NCBI RefSeq assembly: GCF_003986935.1
Contig: NZ_RJZE01000030.1
Location: 1-64,000, forward strand
Reading direction: 5' to 3'
DNA: 64,000 bases
Source: Paraburkholderia kururiensis JCM 10599 = LMG 19447
Lineage (GTDB): Bacteria; Pseudomonadota; Gammaproteobacteria; Burkholderiales; Burkholderiaceae
Shown: positions 41,649 through 50,654 of the stretch, in pieces
Layout of the letters: each line of letters starts with the position of its first letter
How positions within the stretch are numbered: position 1 is the first letter of the stretch
The notes under the pieces: generated by a model
What the model was told of the DNA's origin: nothing
Seen by the model: the letters and a program-made list of their open reading frames with translations, nothing else
Databases searched by the model: none
Position numbers and translations under genes: made by a program

Positions 41649-42986
41649 TCAGCGCAGCACGTCGAAGCGCGTCCACGGCCACGATGGCCGGTCGCGCATG
41701 TAGCCGTTCAGCCAGTTCCACTGCGGATGCCGCTTCATGAACGACTGGGCGTCGAACGGCCGTCCGCACGGATGTCCCCAGCGCGCCCAGAAGGCGAGGT
41801 CGCGGGCCATCTCGCTGTCTACCACCTTGCCGTCGTTGGCGCCCCATGGGTTGAACGGGCCGTGATCGGTACCGCCGAAGCGCGCGTCGTCGAGTTCCAG
41901 GTGGCCGCAGATGGTGCGCGAGCACGGGTTGTCGCTGCGGTCGAGATAGACGTCGTGATGATCCGCGATCATCTGCTTGGCGACTTCGATGTCGATCTTG
42001 CCGCGATGCAGTTCCTCCAGCTGCATGAAACGCGTTCGGCGCGCGCCGTTCTTGCGCACGTCGGTGTAGTCCTCGCCCTCGCCGGTGCATTCCTGGTTGC
42101 GGATCTTGAGGTCGGTGGCCGTGTTGTAGCCGCTGTAGAAGCCGTCTTTCGTGCTCTCGAAGCCCGAGTAGTGCAGCCCCAGTTCGTAGCGCGCAATCTC
42201 GCCCGTCTTCGTGTCGCCCAAAAGCCAACTGTTGGCGTAGCCGCCGTTGTTCGCCACTGCGAACATCTCGCACCATTCGCCGATGCTGTTCGCGTATTGC
42301 GTGGCGCGCCGCGATCGATAGAACTCGGGTGCGCCGGCCGGGTTGTAGCCCACGAAGTTGGAGATGGTGGTCTCGGTCACCATGAGGCCCGCCGAGGTAA
42401 CCCAGAAATCGGTGAGGCTGGAAATGCAGCCGGGCAGCCCCTGCATGAGGATGCGATGGCCGCTGTCCGGCACGATATCGAACACGACGTTGAACGCGTC
42501 GCCCGCCGCGTAGCGGTCCCACGAGTTGTGCGCCATGACGATGCGGCCGTCGCGCGTGGCGCTGCCTGTGGCGATGAACGCGCTGCAATGATGGCCGCGC
42601 CGGCCGCGCCAGGGCTTTGCGGCCAGATGCGGCTGCTGTGCCGCCACATGCGTGGGCCACCAGCTTTGCAGCAGATCCATGTAGCCGTTCCACGCGAGCA
42701 CTTCGGAGAACGGCAGCTTCGCGCCGTCGGCAATGCCCTGGATTTCGTCGGCGTATTCGGTGTCGAGTCTCGGCGCGAACTGCGAGACGGCCGCGTTGAC
42801 GAAGGTGTCGAAGTCTTCGCCCGTGTCCCATTTCGCGAGATAGCGCGCGGTGCGGATGGCGTTCTGGATTTCGGCCGCGAGCAACTGGCCATGCTGCTCG
42901 CCGCGGTCGTACGGCTCGCCTTCGATATGCAGGAAGATCCAGCCGGCGTGATCGCGGCGTACGGCATCGATGGACGGTTCGCTCAT
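41649..42986 (-). CDS. C45 family autoproteolytic acyltransferase/hydrolase
   Basis: 445 aa from MSEPSIDAV, set by a GGAG site. The pattern is the AAT/C45 Ntn-hydrolase fold: GEPYDRGEQHGQLLAAEIQ, LPFSEVLAWNGYMDL, then the nucleophile RGHHCSAFIATGSATRDG with Cys134 at the probable self-cleavage point, and GRIVMAHNSWD. Fungal relatives acylate 6-APA; bacterial ones are mostly uncharacterised amidases or phospholipase-B-like enzymes. In classical members cleavage is between Gly and Cys; here the residue before Cys is His, so self-processing is uncertain. No signal peptide. Confidence 0.8.
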   Translation of the reverse strand: MSEPSIDAVRRDHAGWIFLHIEGEPYDRGEQHGQLLAAEIQNAIRTARYLAKWDTGEDFDTFVNAAVSQFAPRLDTEYADEIQGIADGAKLPFSEVLAWNGYMDLLQSWWPTHVAAQQPHLAAKPWRGRRGHHCSAFIATGSATRDGRIVMAHNSWDRYAAGDAFNVVFDIVPDSGHRILMQGLPGCISSLTDFWVTSAGLMVTETTISNFVGYNPAGAPEFYRSRRATQYANSIGEWCEMFAVANNGGYANSWLLGDTKTGEIARYELGLHYSGFESTKDGFYSGYNTATDLKIRNQECTGEGEDYTDVRKNGARRTRFMQLEELHRGKIDIEVAKQMIADHHDVYLDRSDNPCSRTICGHLELDDARFGGTDHGPFNPWGANDGKVVDSEMARDLAFWARWGHPCGRPFDAQSFMKRHPQWNWLNGYMRDRPSWPWTRFDVLR

Positions 42987-43259
42987 CTTCGCTCCGGGAC
43001 TGCGCTGTCTCCGGCCTGCACGGCGCGCCCGGCAATCCGCGCGGCATGCGGCTTCTGGTTCGCTTGGTTCGTTCATTGTAGAGAATCTGTCCGCCGATGC
43101 CAGCCCTCGCGGCCGCGCGCCATCGGGCGCTTGCCGCGCCGCACGGGCTTCTGCGCGCACATGCCGGATGGCGCCAGGGAAAATGCCGAGTGGGTTGCGG
43201 GCAAGGCCGCGGTGTGTGTGTGTGCGAAACAGGTCGCCAGCGAAAAGCGTCGCCGGCGC

Positions 43260-44993
43260 TCAGCGCACCGGGTTCATGCGGCAGTACGCATCGAGCAGCG
43301 ACGTCTTGTAGACCACGCCCGCCAGCGTCGGACACTGCAGGCTTTCCACCACGGGCAGCCGCTCGCCCTGGAACGCCATGAAGTGCTGGAGCGCGACGCC
43401 GATCGGCATGTCGGGCGTGAGCACGTCGAATTGCGACTGAAGGTAGTCCGCGGCGGTTTTGGTGGACGTCTCGCGCTTTTCGAGCAGGTCGGAGGTGATG
43501 TCCTTGAGCGCGACGACGCCCAGAAACCGGTTCTCGCGATCGGTCACGTAGAGGTACTTCACGGGATATTCGAGGAACACGCGCGTCATGTCCTGCACGG
43601 TCGCGCTGGGCGGCACGACGGTGGCCGCCGGGCGGATCAGTTCGCGCATCTGCGTTGCGCGCAGTCGCATGCGCTCCTGCTGCTCGCGATTGCGATGCAG
43701 CGTGATGTCGTACATCGAGGTCTTGCCGATCGCGCGCGCCACGAAGTACGCGACCACGCACGAGAGCATGAGCGGCAGCACCACCTGGTAGCTGAGCGTC
43801 ATCTCGAAAATCATGAGGATCGCCATCAATGGCGCTTGCGTCGCGCCCGCGAGGAAGGCGCCCATGCCGACCATCGCGTAGGCGAACGGCGCCGAGGTCG
43901 CATGCGGCCAGAGCGCATGCATGCCCTCGCCGAACAGCGAGCCGAGCACGGCGCCCACGAAAAGCGTCGGCGTGAACACGCCGCCCACGGCGCCCGAGCC
44001 CACCGTCGCCGCCGTGGCAACCAGCTTGAAAATCACCACGGTGGCGAGCGCTGTCCATGTCCAGGGCGAATGGAGGATGGAGTTCACGACGCTATAGCCG
44101 TTGCCCCACACCTCGGGCGCCCAGACCGAGAGCACCCCGACCACGAGCCCGCCGAGCGCGAGCTTCACGGGCAGCGGCAGCGCGAGCCGCGCGAAGCCTG
44201 CCTTGGCGCCGTCGAGCAGCCGCAGGAACTGCGGCGCCATCGCGCCGCACAGAACGCCGAGCGCAACGAACAGCAGCACTTCGAGGCCCGCGATAGGCGG
44301 GAACACCGGCATCTGATAGGGCGGGCTATAGCGTGTGAACTCGCGCATCGTGATGTTCGCCACCACCGACGACACCACCACCGGCCCGAAGCTTTCCATC
44401 GCGATGGAGCCGAGCACGATTTCGGTGACGAAGAACGCGCCCGCAATTGGCGCGCTGTACGCCGACGTGATACCGGCCGCCGCGCCGCACGCAACGAGCA
44501 GGCGCAAACGCGGCGGGTCGAAGTGGACCCAGCGTCCGATCAGCGATCCGGCGAGCGCGGCGAGCTGCACCATGGGGCCCTCGCGGCCGATCGAGCCGCC
44601 GCTCGCAATCGTGAAGAGCGACGACGCGCTGCGCCACAGGCTTTTCCAGACCGGCACGACGCCATCGCCGATGGCCACCGCTTCCATGTAGTCGATATGG
44701 TTGCCGCGCTCCGAACCGCGGCGCGCCACGAGGAGCAACAGGCCCGCCACAAGACCGCCCAGGGCCGGCAGCACGATGCGCATGGCGGGCGGCAATCCGC
44801 GCGCGATCGCGACGAAGCTGCCTTCGGTACCCGAGAACACCCATTGCAGCAGCGCGATCGCCTCGCGAAAGGCGATGGTCGCGAACGCGCCCGCCATGCC
44901 GACGATCACGGACCAGACGAGCATGGTGTGCGCGTCCGAGAGGCGGAACAGGGTTTGAGCGCGGGTGCGCAGTTTCAGCAGGAAGGACAGCAC
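43260..44993 (-). CDS. clcB: CLC chloride transporter with C-terminal CBS domains
   Basis: 577 aa. CLC selectivity motifs: GGSIGREGPMVQ (with the gating Glu), GAVGGVFTPTLFVGA, and AFLAGATQAPLMAILM. About ten membrane helices, then two CBS domains from residue ~450 (RPAATVVPPSATVQDMTRVF, then VLTPDMPIGVALQHFMAFQG). Family members are H+/Cl- exchangers or channels; the gating Glu fits an exchanger, but the proton Glu was not located. The start is GTG at 44993, no good Shine-Dalgarno. The symbol is tentative. Confidence 0.85.
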   Translation of the reverse strand: MLSFLLKLRTRAQTLFRLSDAHTMLVWSVIVGMAGAFATIAFREAIALLQWVFSGTEGSFVAIARGLPPAMRIVLPALGGLVAGLLLLVARRGSERGNHIDYMEAVAIGDGVVPVWKSLWRSASSLFTIASGGSIGREGPMVQLAALAGSLIGRWVHFDPPRLRLLVACGAAAGITSAYSAPIAGAFFVTEIVLGSIAMESFGPVVVSSVVANITMREFTRYSPPYQMPVFPPIAGLEVLLFVALGVLCGAMAPQFLRLLDGAKAGFARLALPLPVKLALGGLVVGVLSVWAPEVWGNGYSVVNSILHSPWTWTALATVVIFKLVATAATVGSGAVGGVFTPTLFVGAVLGSLFGEGMHALWPHATSAPFAYAMVGMGAFLAGATQAPLMAILMIFEMTLSYQVVLPLMLSCVVAYFVARAIGKTSMYDITLHRNREQQERMRLRATQMRELIRPAATVVPPSATVQDMTRVFLEYPVKYLYVTDRENRFLGVVALKDITSDLLEKRETSTKTAADYLQSQFDVLTPDMPIGVALQHFMAFQGERLPVVESLQCPTLAGVVYKTSLLDAYCRMNPVR

Positions 44994-45092
44994 GGGCGGC
45001 GGTCGGTTGGGAAAGGTTGGAGGAGGGCCGCGCGGGCGGGCGTTTCAGGGGCCATGGAATCTGGCGCAATGAGTTCTGGGCGACGAGTCTCG

Positions 45093-45162
45093 CGCAATGA
45101 GCCGGGCGCGATGAATCCGGCGCAACGAACCGGGCACAACGAACCCGGCGCAACGAGCCGAG
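45093..45162 (+). repeat. 14-bp tandem repeat, 5 copies
   Basis: Five consecutive 14-base units, consensus CGCAACGAACCGGG, with diverged copies both upstream (from 45065) and downstream (to 45170). It lies in the 238-base gap upstream of the CLC gene and past the end of the GST gene (both on the minus strand). Confidence 0.88.
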
Positions 45163-45231
45163 CGCAAGAATAGCATCGCCGTCGCGCAATGCGATGCCTT
45201 GCGCGGCTCGGTGCAATCCGCAGCGCGCCCT

Positions 45232-45969
45232 TCAGCGCGAAGCTTTGTCGAGCTCCGGGTAGTGCCGGAAGATGCACTGCTCGTTGTGCGGCAGACGGCG
45301 ATCCGAGGCGAGGTAGGCCGCGATGTTCGGGCGCGTCATGACGGCCTGATAGAGCGCGGCAAGCCGAGGGTACTGCTCGTCGAAGCGCTTCGTTGCCTTC
45401 GGGAACGCGTAGCGCAGGCCGTCGATCAACTGAAACATCGAGAGGTCCACGTAAGTGAGCGCGCTGCCCACGAGGTGCTGGTCGCCCTCGGGGTTCTGCC
45501 GCAGCACGCGTTCGAAGTAGCGCATGAACTTCGGGATGCGATGGTCGATGAAGTCCGAGGCGCGCGTCTTCGCGGCTTCCTTCTGGTCTTCGTAATAGAG
45601 GCTGCTCGCGAGCGGGTGATGCGTGTCGTGGGCCTCCGTCACCATGTCGGCGATGGTGAGCTGCAGGCCGTTCGCCACGTAGCGCAGCCCCTCGTCGCGC
45701 GGCAGGAGGCCGAGCTTCGGGCCGAGGTACAGCAGGATATTCGCGGTTTGCGGAACGATCAGGTCGCCGTCTTTCAGAAAGGGCGGCGCGAAAGGCGGAT
45801 GCGGCTCCGAGCGGCTGCCGAGCACCGCCATCATGGCGCTCGTGCCGAGCCCTTCGTCCTCGGGGCCCCGCGCAATCTCCACATAGTCGGCGCGCGCTTC
45901 TTCGAGCGCAAGCCGCACGAATTCGCCACGGCCTTGCAGGCCGTCCCAGTAATACAGTTCGTAGGCCAT
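45232..45969 (-). CDS. Glutathione S-transferase family protein
   Basis: 245 aa from MAYELYYWDGLQGRGEFVRL, with GGAGAACG 3 bases from a GATCG spacer upstream. Thioredoxin-like N-terminal domain with LIVPQTANILLYLGPKLG as the conserved glutathione-binding Pro/Asn stretch, then an all-helical C-terminal domain (LTYVDLSMFQLIDGLRYAFP). Y6/Y7 near the start may be the activating residue. Substrate unknown. Confidence 0.88.
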   Translation of the reverse strand: MAYELYYWDGLQGRGEFVRLALEEARADYVEIARGPEDEGLGTSAMMAVLGSRSEPHPPFAPPFLKDGDLIVPQTANILLYLGPKLGLLPRDEGLRYVANGLQLTIADMVTEAHDTHHPLASSLYYEDQKEAAKTRASDFIDHRIPKFMRYFERVLRQNPEGDQHLVGSALTYVDLSMFQLIDGLRYAFPKATKRFDEQYPRLAALYQAVMTRPNIAAYLASDRRLPHNEQCIFRHYPELDKASR

Positions 45970-46106
45970 CGATCGTTCTCCGGTGTTGCCGCACAGGAAG
46001 GGATGCGAGCCGACAGTATCGCGCGGCGTCGCCCGGCGTGCTGAAGGTGCCGGATGCGCCGAACGTGTCGGCGAACATCTCCAGATGCGGCGTGCCGCGC
46101 GCGAAA

Positions 46107-46150
46107 AACGACGAACCCTCTGACGACGAACCCCCTGACGACGAACGCCC
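46107..46150 (+). repeat. 15-bp tandem repeat, 3 copies, abutting a hairpin
   Basis: AACGACGAACCCTC then TGACGACGAACCCCC and TGACGACGAACGCCC. The last copy overlaps an 8-bp hairpin (46146-46166, CGCCCCGC / GCGGGGCG) that lacks a T run. Confidence 0.8.
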
Positions 46151-46222
46151 CGCACACGGCGGGGCGCTCAGAGGCAAGACCGACGAGGAGCGCGGGGGCG
46201 GTCGTTCCATTCAACGAGGGCG

Positions 46223-47371
46223 TCAGTGGAAGATGCGCAGCACGCCCCACGTAATCGCGAAGCCGCCGAATATGAGCCAGGCGTAGACAATGAGCCCCGC
46301 CGTCAGCGCACGCGGACCGGCCTCGCGGATCTGCGACACGCGGGTTTCGATGCCGAGCGCCGTCATGGCCATGGTGAGGGCGAAGGTGTCGAGCGTATCG
46401 AGCGTCTGCGTGGCCGCGGCCGGCAGCACGTGCATCGAGTTCACCACGACGAATGCGAGGAAACCGAGCGCGAACCACGGCACGGCGATCTTGCGCGCCT
46501 TGGGGTGGGCGGCATGGCCCGATGTGTGTCCATGCGTGTGCTCATGCCCGTGCTGATGCGAACGAGCGGCGTCGGCGGCTTCGTGTGCCGCGCCGCTCAC
46601 CGTGCCGCGTGCCGCGCGGTTGAGCCACACGCCGAGCAACAGGAGCACCGGTACGAGCAGCATCACGCGCGTCATCTTGACGATGGTGGCGATATGCGTG
46701 GCTTCCGGGCTCACGTTGCTCGCGGCGCCCACCACCTGGGCCACCTCGTGAATCGTACCGCCGAAGAAGAGCCCCACGCCTTCGGTGTCGAGCGGCAGCC
46801 AGCCGGCGTGGTAGAGCACGGGGTAGAGGAACATCGAAAGCGTGCCGAACAGCACCACGCTGCCCACGGCCATCGCGCTCTTGTGCGGCCTCGATTGCAG
46901 CGTCGATTCGAACGCGAGCACCGCAGCCGCGCCGCAGATGGCGCTGCCGGCCGCCGTGAGGATCGCCGTGTCGCGGTCCAGCTTCATCAGCTTCATGCCG
47001 ACCCAGGTGCCGATGGCGAGCGTGCTGACCACGACGAGTACCGAGACCGTGAGCCCCGGCAGTCCCACCTGGGCGATTTCCTGCAGGCTCACGCGCAGCC
47101 CGAAGAACGCGACGGCAATGCGCAGCAGCTTGCGCGCGGAGAAGTTGATGCCGGCGTTCCAGCTTTCGGGCATGCCGTCGCGCAGCGCATTGCCGTACAC
47201 GGCGCCCGCGACGATCCCGACGATGAGCGGGCTCATGCCGAGCCCTGCAATAGCCGGCAGCGAAGCGAGGCTCGTCACGGCCGCCGCGAAGAGCGCGACG
47301 AACAGGATGCCGTTGAGTTGACCGCGCGTCGACGAGCCGGACGCGAGCGCAGGGGTAGAGGCGGTGGACAT
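46223..47371 (-). CDS. UPF0324 (YeiH) family membrane protein, putative sulfate/sulfite exporter
   Basis: 382 aa from MSTASTPALASG. About ten membrane segments; conserved stretches NFSARKLLRIAVAFFGLRVS, AAGSAICGAAAVLAFE, LFFGGTIHEVAQVVGA and ALTMAMTALGIETR. The cytoplasmic or periplasmic loop before the eighth helix carries a His-rich insertion, HQHGHEHTHGHTSGHAAH, not usual for the family. In E. coli yeiH is beside the LysR gene yeiE, and here a LysR gene is likewise divergent. Substrate inferred from family labels only. Confidence 0.88.
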   Translation of the reverse strand: MSTASTPALASGSSTRGQLNGILFVALFAAAVTSLASLPAIAGLGMSPLIVGIVAGAVYGNALRDGMPESWNAGINFSARKLLRIAVAFFGLRVSLQEIAQVGLPGLTVSVLVVVSTLAIGTWVGMKLMKLDRDTAILTAAGSAICGAAAVLAFESTLQSRPHKSAMAVGSVVLFGTLSMFLYPVLYHAGWLPLDTEGVGLFFGGTIHEVAQVVGAASNVSPEATHIATIVKMTRVMLLVPVLLLLGVWLNRAARGTVSGAAHEAADAARSHQHGHEHTHGHTSGHAAHPKARKIAVPWFALGFLAFVVVNSMHVLPAAATQTLDTLDTFALTMAMTALGIETRVSQIREAGPRALTAGLIVYAWLIFGGFAITWGVLRIFH

Positions 47372-47447
47372 GATGATCGGCCTTGGTGGATGACGCAAAG
47401 CTGACGGGTCCCCGGTGAAAAAGGGGCGCAGGGCAGCGAACGGCCTA

Positions 47448-47461
47448 ATCCTAAATTGGAT
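47448..47461. promoter_or_regulatory. Candidate LysR box 1
   Basis: Dyad ATCC-taaatt-GGAT, directly followed by the 10-bp palindrome ATATCGATAT (47462-47471), in the UPF0324/LysR divergent promoter. Possible regulator site. Confidence 0.4.
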
Positions 47462-47497
47462 ATATCGATATGAGAAATCGTCATTTGTGACGTACGA

Positions 47498-47514
47498 TAT
47501 CGGGAAATCCGATA
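47498..47514. promoter_or_regulatory. Candidate LysR box 2 (TATCGG-N5-CCGATA)
   Basis: Perfect 6-bp inverted repeat with 5-base spacer, 6 bases before the LysR start. It fits the T-N11-A form (T47500/A47512) and a position used for autorepression. Confidence 0.5.
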
Positions 47515-47519
47515 GTCGA

Positions 47520-48443
47520 ATGACGATGACGCCAGATCAGCTTATAACCTTCGCCACCGTAGCCGAGCACCTCAACGTGAGCCGGGCCGCCGACGCCCTG
47601 CACCTCTCGCAGCCGGCCGTTTCGGGCCAGTTGAAGCTCTTGCAGGAGGAGATCGGCGAGCCGCTGTACCAGCGCGACGGCCGCGGCGTGCGCCTCACGC
47701 CGGCAGGGCAGCAACTGGCGGCCCATGCGGTGCGTCTGCGCGACACCTGGCGCGAGGCGCAGGCCTTCCGCGACGCGCTGCGCGGACTCGAACGCGGCAC
47801 GCTGCGCATTGGCGCGAGCACGACGCCCGCGAGTTATCTGCTGCCGTACCTGCTCGCGGATTTCCACCGGCGCTATCCGGAGGTCTCGCTCGAAACCATG
47901 AGCGGTAATACCGGCGATGTAGTCGCGCTGCTCGGCACGCTGGATATCGCGCTGATCGAAGGACCGGTCGGCATGGATTTGCCCGTGGACACCACCGCCC
48001 ACGAGTGGAACCAGGACGAGGTGGTGGCCATCGCGCCGCGCGGGCACGCACTGGTCTCGGGCGACGGGCAGTCGTCCACTGCCGCGGGCGATGCCCGAAT
48101 CACGCTCGCTGCGCTGGGGGCATGTCCGCTGGTGCTGCGCGAGGCGGGCTCCGGCGTGCGGCAGACGGTGGAGCGCGCGTTCGCGCGAGCCGGCGTGCCT
48201 ATGCGCGTGGCGCTGGAAGTGGCCGGCGTGGAGGGCGTGAAGGAGGCCGTGCGCGCCGGCATGGGCGTCGGTTTCGTCTCGGCGATGTCGATGCGGCACG
48301 AGGACGGTGCGCTCGCCCAGTTGTCGCTCGCGCCGGATCCGCTCACGCGGCGCTTTTCGATTCTCGTGCCGCACGCCGCGGCGGCTTCGCGGGTCGCGCG
48401 GCGATTTCTGGAACTGTGTCTTGCCGGCGAGGTGGCCGGCTGA
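47520..48443 (+). CDS. LysR family regulator, YeiE/CysB-like
   Basis: 307 aa from MTMTPDQLITFATVAEHLNV; ATG 47526 is an alternative. N-terminal winged helix SRAADALHLSQPAVSGQLKL, then an effector domain (RIGASTTPASYLLPYLLADF; GTLDIALIEGP; REAGSGVRQTVERAF; VKEAVRAGMGVGFVSAM). It is divergent from the UPF0324 gene with two dyads between, matching the yeiE-yeiH arrangement, so it probably controls that exporter. Confidence 0.9.
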   Translation: MTMTPDQLITFATVAEHLNVSRAADALHLSQPAVSGQLKLLQEEIGEPLYQRDGRGVRLTPAGQQLAAHAVRLRDTWREAQAFRDALRGLERGTLRIGASTTPASYLLPYLLADFHRRYPEVSLETMSGNTGDVVALLGTLDIALIEGPVGMDLPVDTTAHEWNQDEVVAIAPRGHALVSGDGQSSTAAGDARITLAALGACPLVLREAGSGVRQTVERAFARAGVPMRVALEVAGVEGVKEAVRAGMGVGFVSAMSMRHEDGALAQLSLAPDPLTRRFSILVPHAAAASRVARRFLELCLAGEVAG

Positions 48444-48546
48444 TCACGGCTTGCCGCGGATTGGGCTGAGCGCAGACGCTGGACTAACGCGCCAGGGATT
48501 TCCACTATGGCCTTGTCACTATGCCCGGCGCACTATCGGAACCAGT

Positions 48547-48562
48547 TTGGAACCGGTTCCAA
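48547..48562. promoter_or_regulatory. PtxS/LacI-type operator of the kgu operon
   Basis: TTGGAACCGGTTCCAA, a perfect 16-bp palindrome with the AACCGGTT core of the Pseudomonas PtxS operator. A single extra half-site GGAACC lies at 48538. It is 80 bases before kguE, and the cognate LacI-family gene closes the operon. Confidence 0.75.
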
Positions 48563-48642
48563 GATTCATCAAACGATCCTGCCGCTGTCATGCTGGGACG
48601 CTGCGGGAAGCCGGAAATAGCGAAAGAAAGGAGGGCTGTCCC

Positions 48643-49467
48643 ATGACCGAAGTGGTAATCGTGGCAAGCGCGTTCGGCGCCGACGCCGTACGGCGCGACG
48701 GCCACGGGGCGTGGATTGCGACGGCCGCTGCGGCCGGGGCGTCGGGCTTCGAGGTGCGCCGCGAACTGATTGTGGGCGAGGCCGGCGTGCAGCCCGCCGC
48801 GCTGCGTGAACTCGGCGCGGCTATTCGGGAAGCGGGCATGTGGCCGGTCTGGTCGACGCCTGCTGCGCTTTACAGGGCCAACGGCGCGGCTCACGACGTG
48901 GCCAACGGCGCGACAGACAGCACGACCGACAGCGCACCCGCCGGCACGCTCGACGCCACCGCACTGAGCCGCGCGCTCGACGAAGCCGCGGCGCTCGGTG
49001 CGCGTTTCGTGAAGCTCCAACTCGGCGCCTTCGCCGGCGAGACGCACGCGGCAAGCATCGCAGCGTGTCTGCGTGGTCGGGATACGCGGCTGGTCGTCGA
49101 AAACGGGCAGTTGAAGGAAGGCGGCATGGCGGCCCAGTTCGTCGCGTTCTTCGAGGCGCTCGAAGCGCAAGGGCACGGGCGCCTCGCCGGCATGACCTTC
49201 GATATCGGCAACTGGCAGTGGACGGGCGTGGCGCCCGCGGCCGCGGCGCAGAAACTCGCGCCCCATGTGGAGTACATCCATTGCAAGGCGGTAGCGGGCG
49301 AGGGCGCGCGGCGTTTCGCCGTGGCGCCCGCCGCGGACGACCCCGTGCTCGCGGCTGTCCTGCCGTTGCTGCCGAGGCACGCGCCTCGCGGCATCGAGTT
49401 TCCGTTCCACGCCGGGCGCGTGGCCGAAGACGCCGTGCGCTACGTCGAATGGCTCGCCGCCGCTTGA
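48643..49467 (+). CDS. kguE: 2-ketogluconate operon epimerase/isomerase-like protein KguE
   Basis: 274 aa, TIM-barrel sugar phosphate isomerase/epimerase (AP endonuclease 2 superfamily). Start set by AAAGGAGGG 7 bases upstream. Landmarks: GFEVRRELI near the N-terminus, FVKLQLGAF, TRLVVENGQLKEGG, GMTFDIGNWQWTG with the metal-binding Asp, VEYIHCKA with His, and a C-terminal RGIEFPF Glu. A low-complexity insert (NGAAHDVANGATDST) lies at ~80-95. First gene of the kgu operon; its precise reaction is unknown even in Pseudomonas. Confidence 0.85.
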   Translation: MTEVVIVASAFGADAVRRDGHGAWIATAAAAGASGFEVRRELIVGEAGVQPAALRELGAAIREAGMWPVWSTPAALYRANGAAHDVANGATDSTTDSAPAGTLDATALSRALDEAAALGARFVKLQLGAFAGETHAASIAACLRGRDTRLVVENGQLKEGGMAAQFVAFFEALEAQGHGRLAGMTFDIGNWQWTGVAPAAAAQKLAPHVEYIHCKAVAGEGARRFAVAPAADDPVLAAVLPLLPRHAPRGIEFPFHAGRVAEDAVRYVEWLAAA

Positions 49468-49531
49468 GCAGGGCGTGCAGCGCGACGCGAAGCACGGCAT
49501 GAAGCAGGACGTGAAGCAGGACAGCAAACCC

Positions 49532-50566
49532 ATGACAGACACCCCACTCGATGTCGTTACCTATGGCGAAGCGATGGCCATGTTCGTTGCCGCCGAGGCC
49601 GGTGCGCTCGCGCGCGTCGGCCATTTCACGAAACGCGTGGCGGGCGCGGACCTGAACGTCGCGATCGGTCTTTCGCGGCTCGGCTTCAAGGTGGGCTGGA
49701 TGAGCCGCGTGGGGCGCGACTCCTTCGGCGACTACGTGCGCGACACGCTGGAAAAGGAGCGCATCGACCAGCGCCGCGTGCTCACGGACGAACGCTACCC
49801 AACCGGCTTCCAGTTGAAATCGAAGACCGACGACGGCACCGACCCGGTGGTCGAATACTTCCGCAAGGGTTCGGCCGCGAGCCATCTTTCGCCCGACGAC
49901 TACGACGCCGACTACGTGCTCGGCGCGCGTCATCTGCACCTGACGGGCGTCGCGCCCGCACTCTCGGCAAGCTCGCGCGACCTCGCGTTCCGCCTGGTAC
50001 GCGAAATGCGCGCCGCGGGCAGGACCCTCTCGTTCGACCCGAACCTGCGCCCCACGCTGTGGCCGTCGCGCGAGGCGATGATCGAGACGTTGAACGCGCT
50101 TGCCGCGTACGCCGACTGGGTGCTGCCCGGCATCGGCGAGGGAAAGGTGCTGACCGGCTACGACCGGCCCGAAGACATCGCGCGCTTCTATCTGGACGCC
50201 GGTGCGCGCGCCGTGATCGTGAAACTCGGTCCGCAGGGCGCCTACTACCGCACGGCAGACAGCGAGGGCACGATCGCGGCGCAACGCGTCGACAACGTCG
50301 TGGACACCGTGGGCGCCGGCGACGGCTTTGCCGTGGGCGTGGTGAGCGCGCTGCTGGAAGGCCGCCCGCTGCCGCAGGCGGTGGCACGCGGCAACCGCAT
50401 CGGCGCGCTCGCGATCCAGGTGATCGGCGACTCGGAAGGGCTGCCCACGCGCGCGCAACTCGATGCGCTCGAAGCGGCTGAAGGCGCTGAAGGGGCCGGC
50501 GCCAACCAGACCGACGCCACCGCTTCATTGGACAACCACAACAAGATGTCGGCAACGGCGCACTGA
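49532..50566 (+). CDS. kguK: 2-ketogluconate kinase (PfkB family)
   Basis: 344 aa from MTDTPLDVVTYGEAMAMF; ATG 49499 would add 11 residues. PfkB marks: VAGADLNVAIGLSRLG, GRTLSFDPNLRPTLWP, VKLGPQGAYY, and the C-terminal anion hole with catalytic Asp VDTVGAGDGFAVGVV. It phosphorylates 2-ketogluconate to 2-keto-6-phosphogluconate; sequence alone does not exclude 2-keto-3-deoxygluconate, but the operon fits kgu. Ends with a Glu/Ala/Asn tail. Confidence 0.88.
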   Translation: MTDTPLDVVTYGEAMAMFVAAEAGALARVGHFTKRVAGADLNVAIGLSRLGFKVGWMSRVGRDSFGDYVRDTLEKERIDQRRVLTDERYPTGFQLKSKTDDGTDPVVEYFRKGSAASHLSPDDYDADYVLGARHLHLTGVAPALSASSRDLAFRLVREMRAAGRTLSFDPNLRPTLWPSREAMIETLNALAAYADWVLPGIGEGKVLTGYDRPEDIARFYLDAGARAVIVKLGPQGAYYRTADSEGTIAAQRVDNVVDTVGAGDGFAVGVVSALLEGRPLPQAVARGNRIGALAIQVIGDSEGLPTRAQLDALEAAEGAEGAGANQTDATASLDNHNKMSATAH

Positions 50567-50654
50567 CGCAGGGCGCACTTCGGGGGCACGTCGCGTGCCC
50601 GCGCGTCCGCATCCGTTGAACGATGCTTTCATTCACTGCATGAAGGAGACACTC

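Noticed and set aside
41727..45173. 1148-codon + strand frame over the C45 and CLC genes
   Set aside because: Shadow of two well-supported minus-strand genes; no domain.
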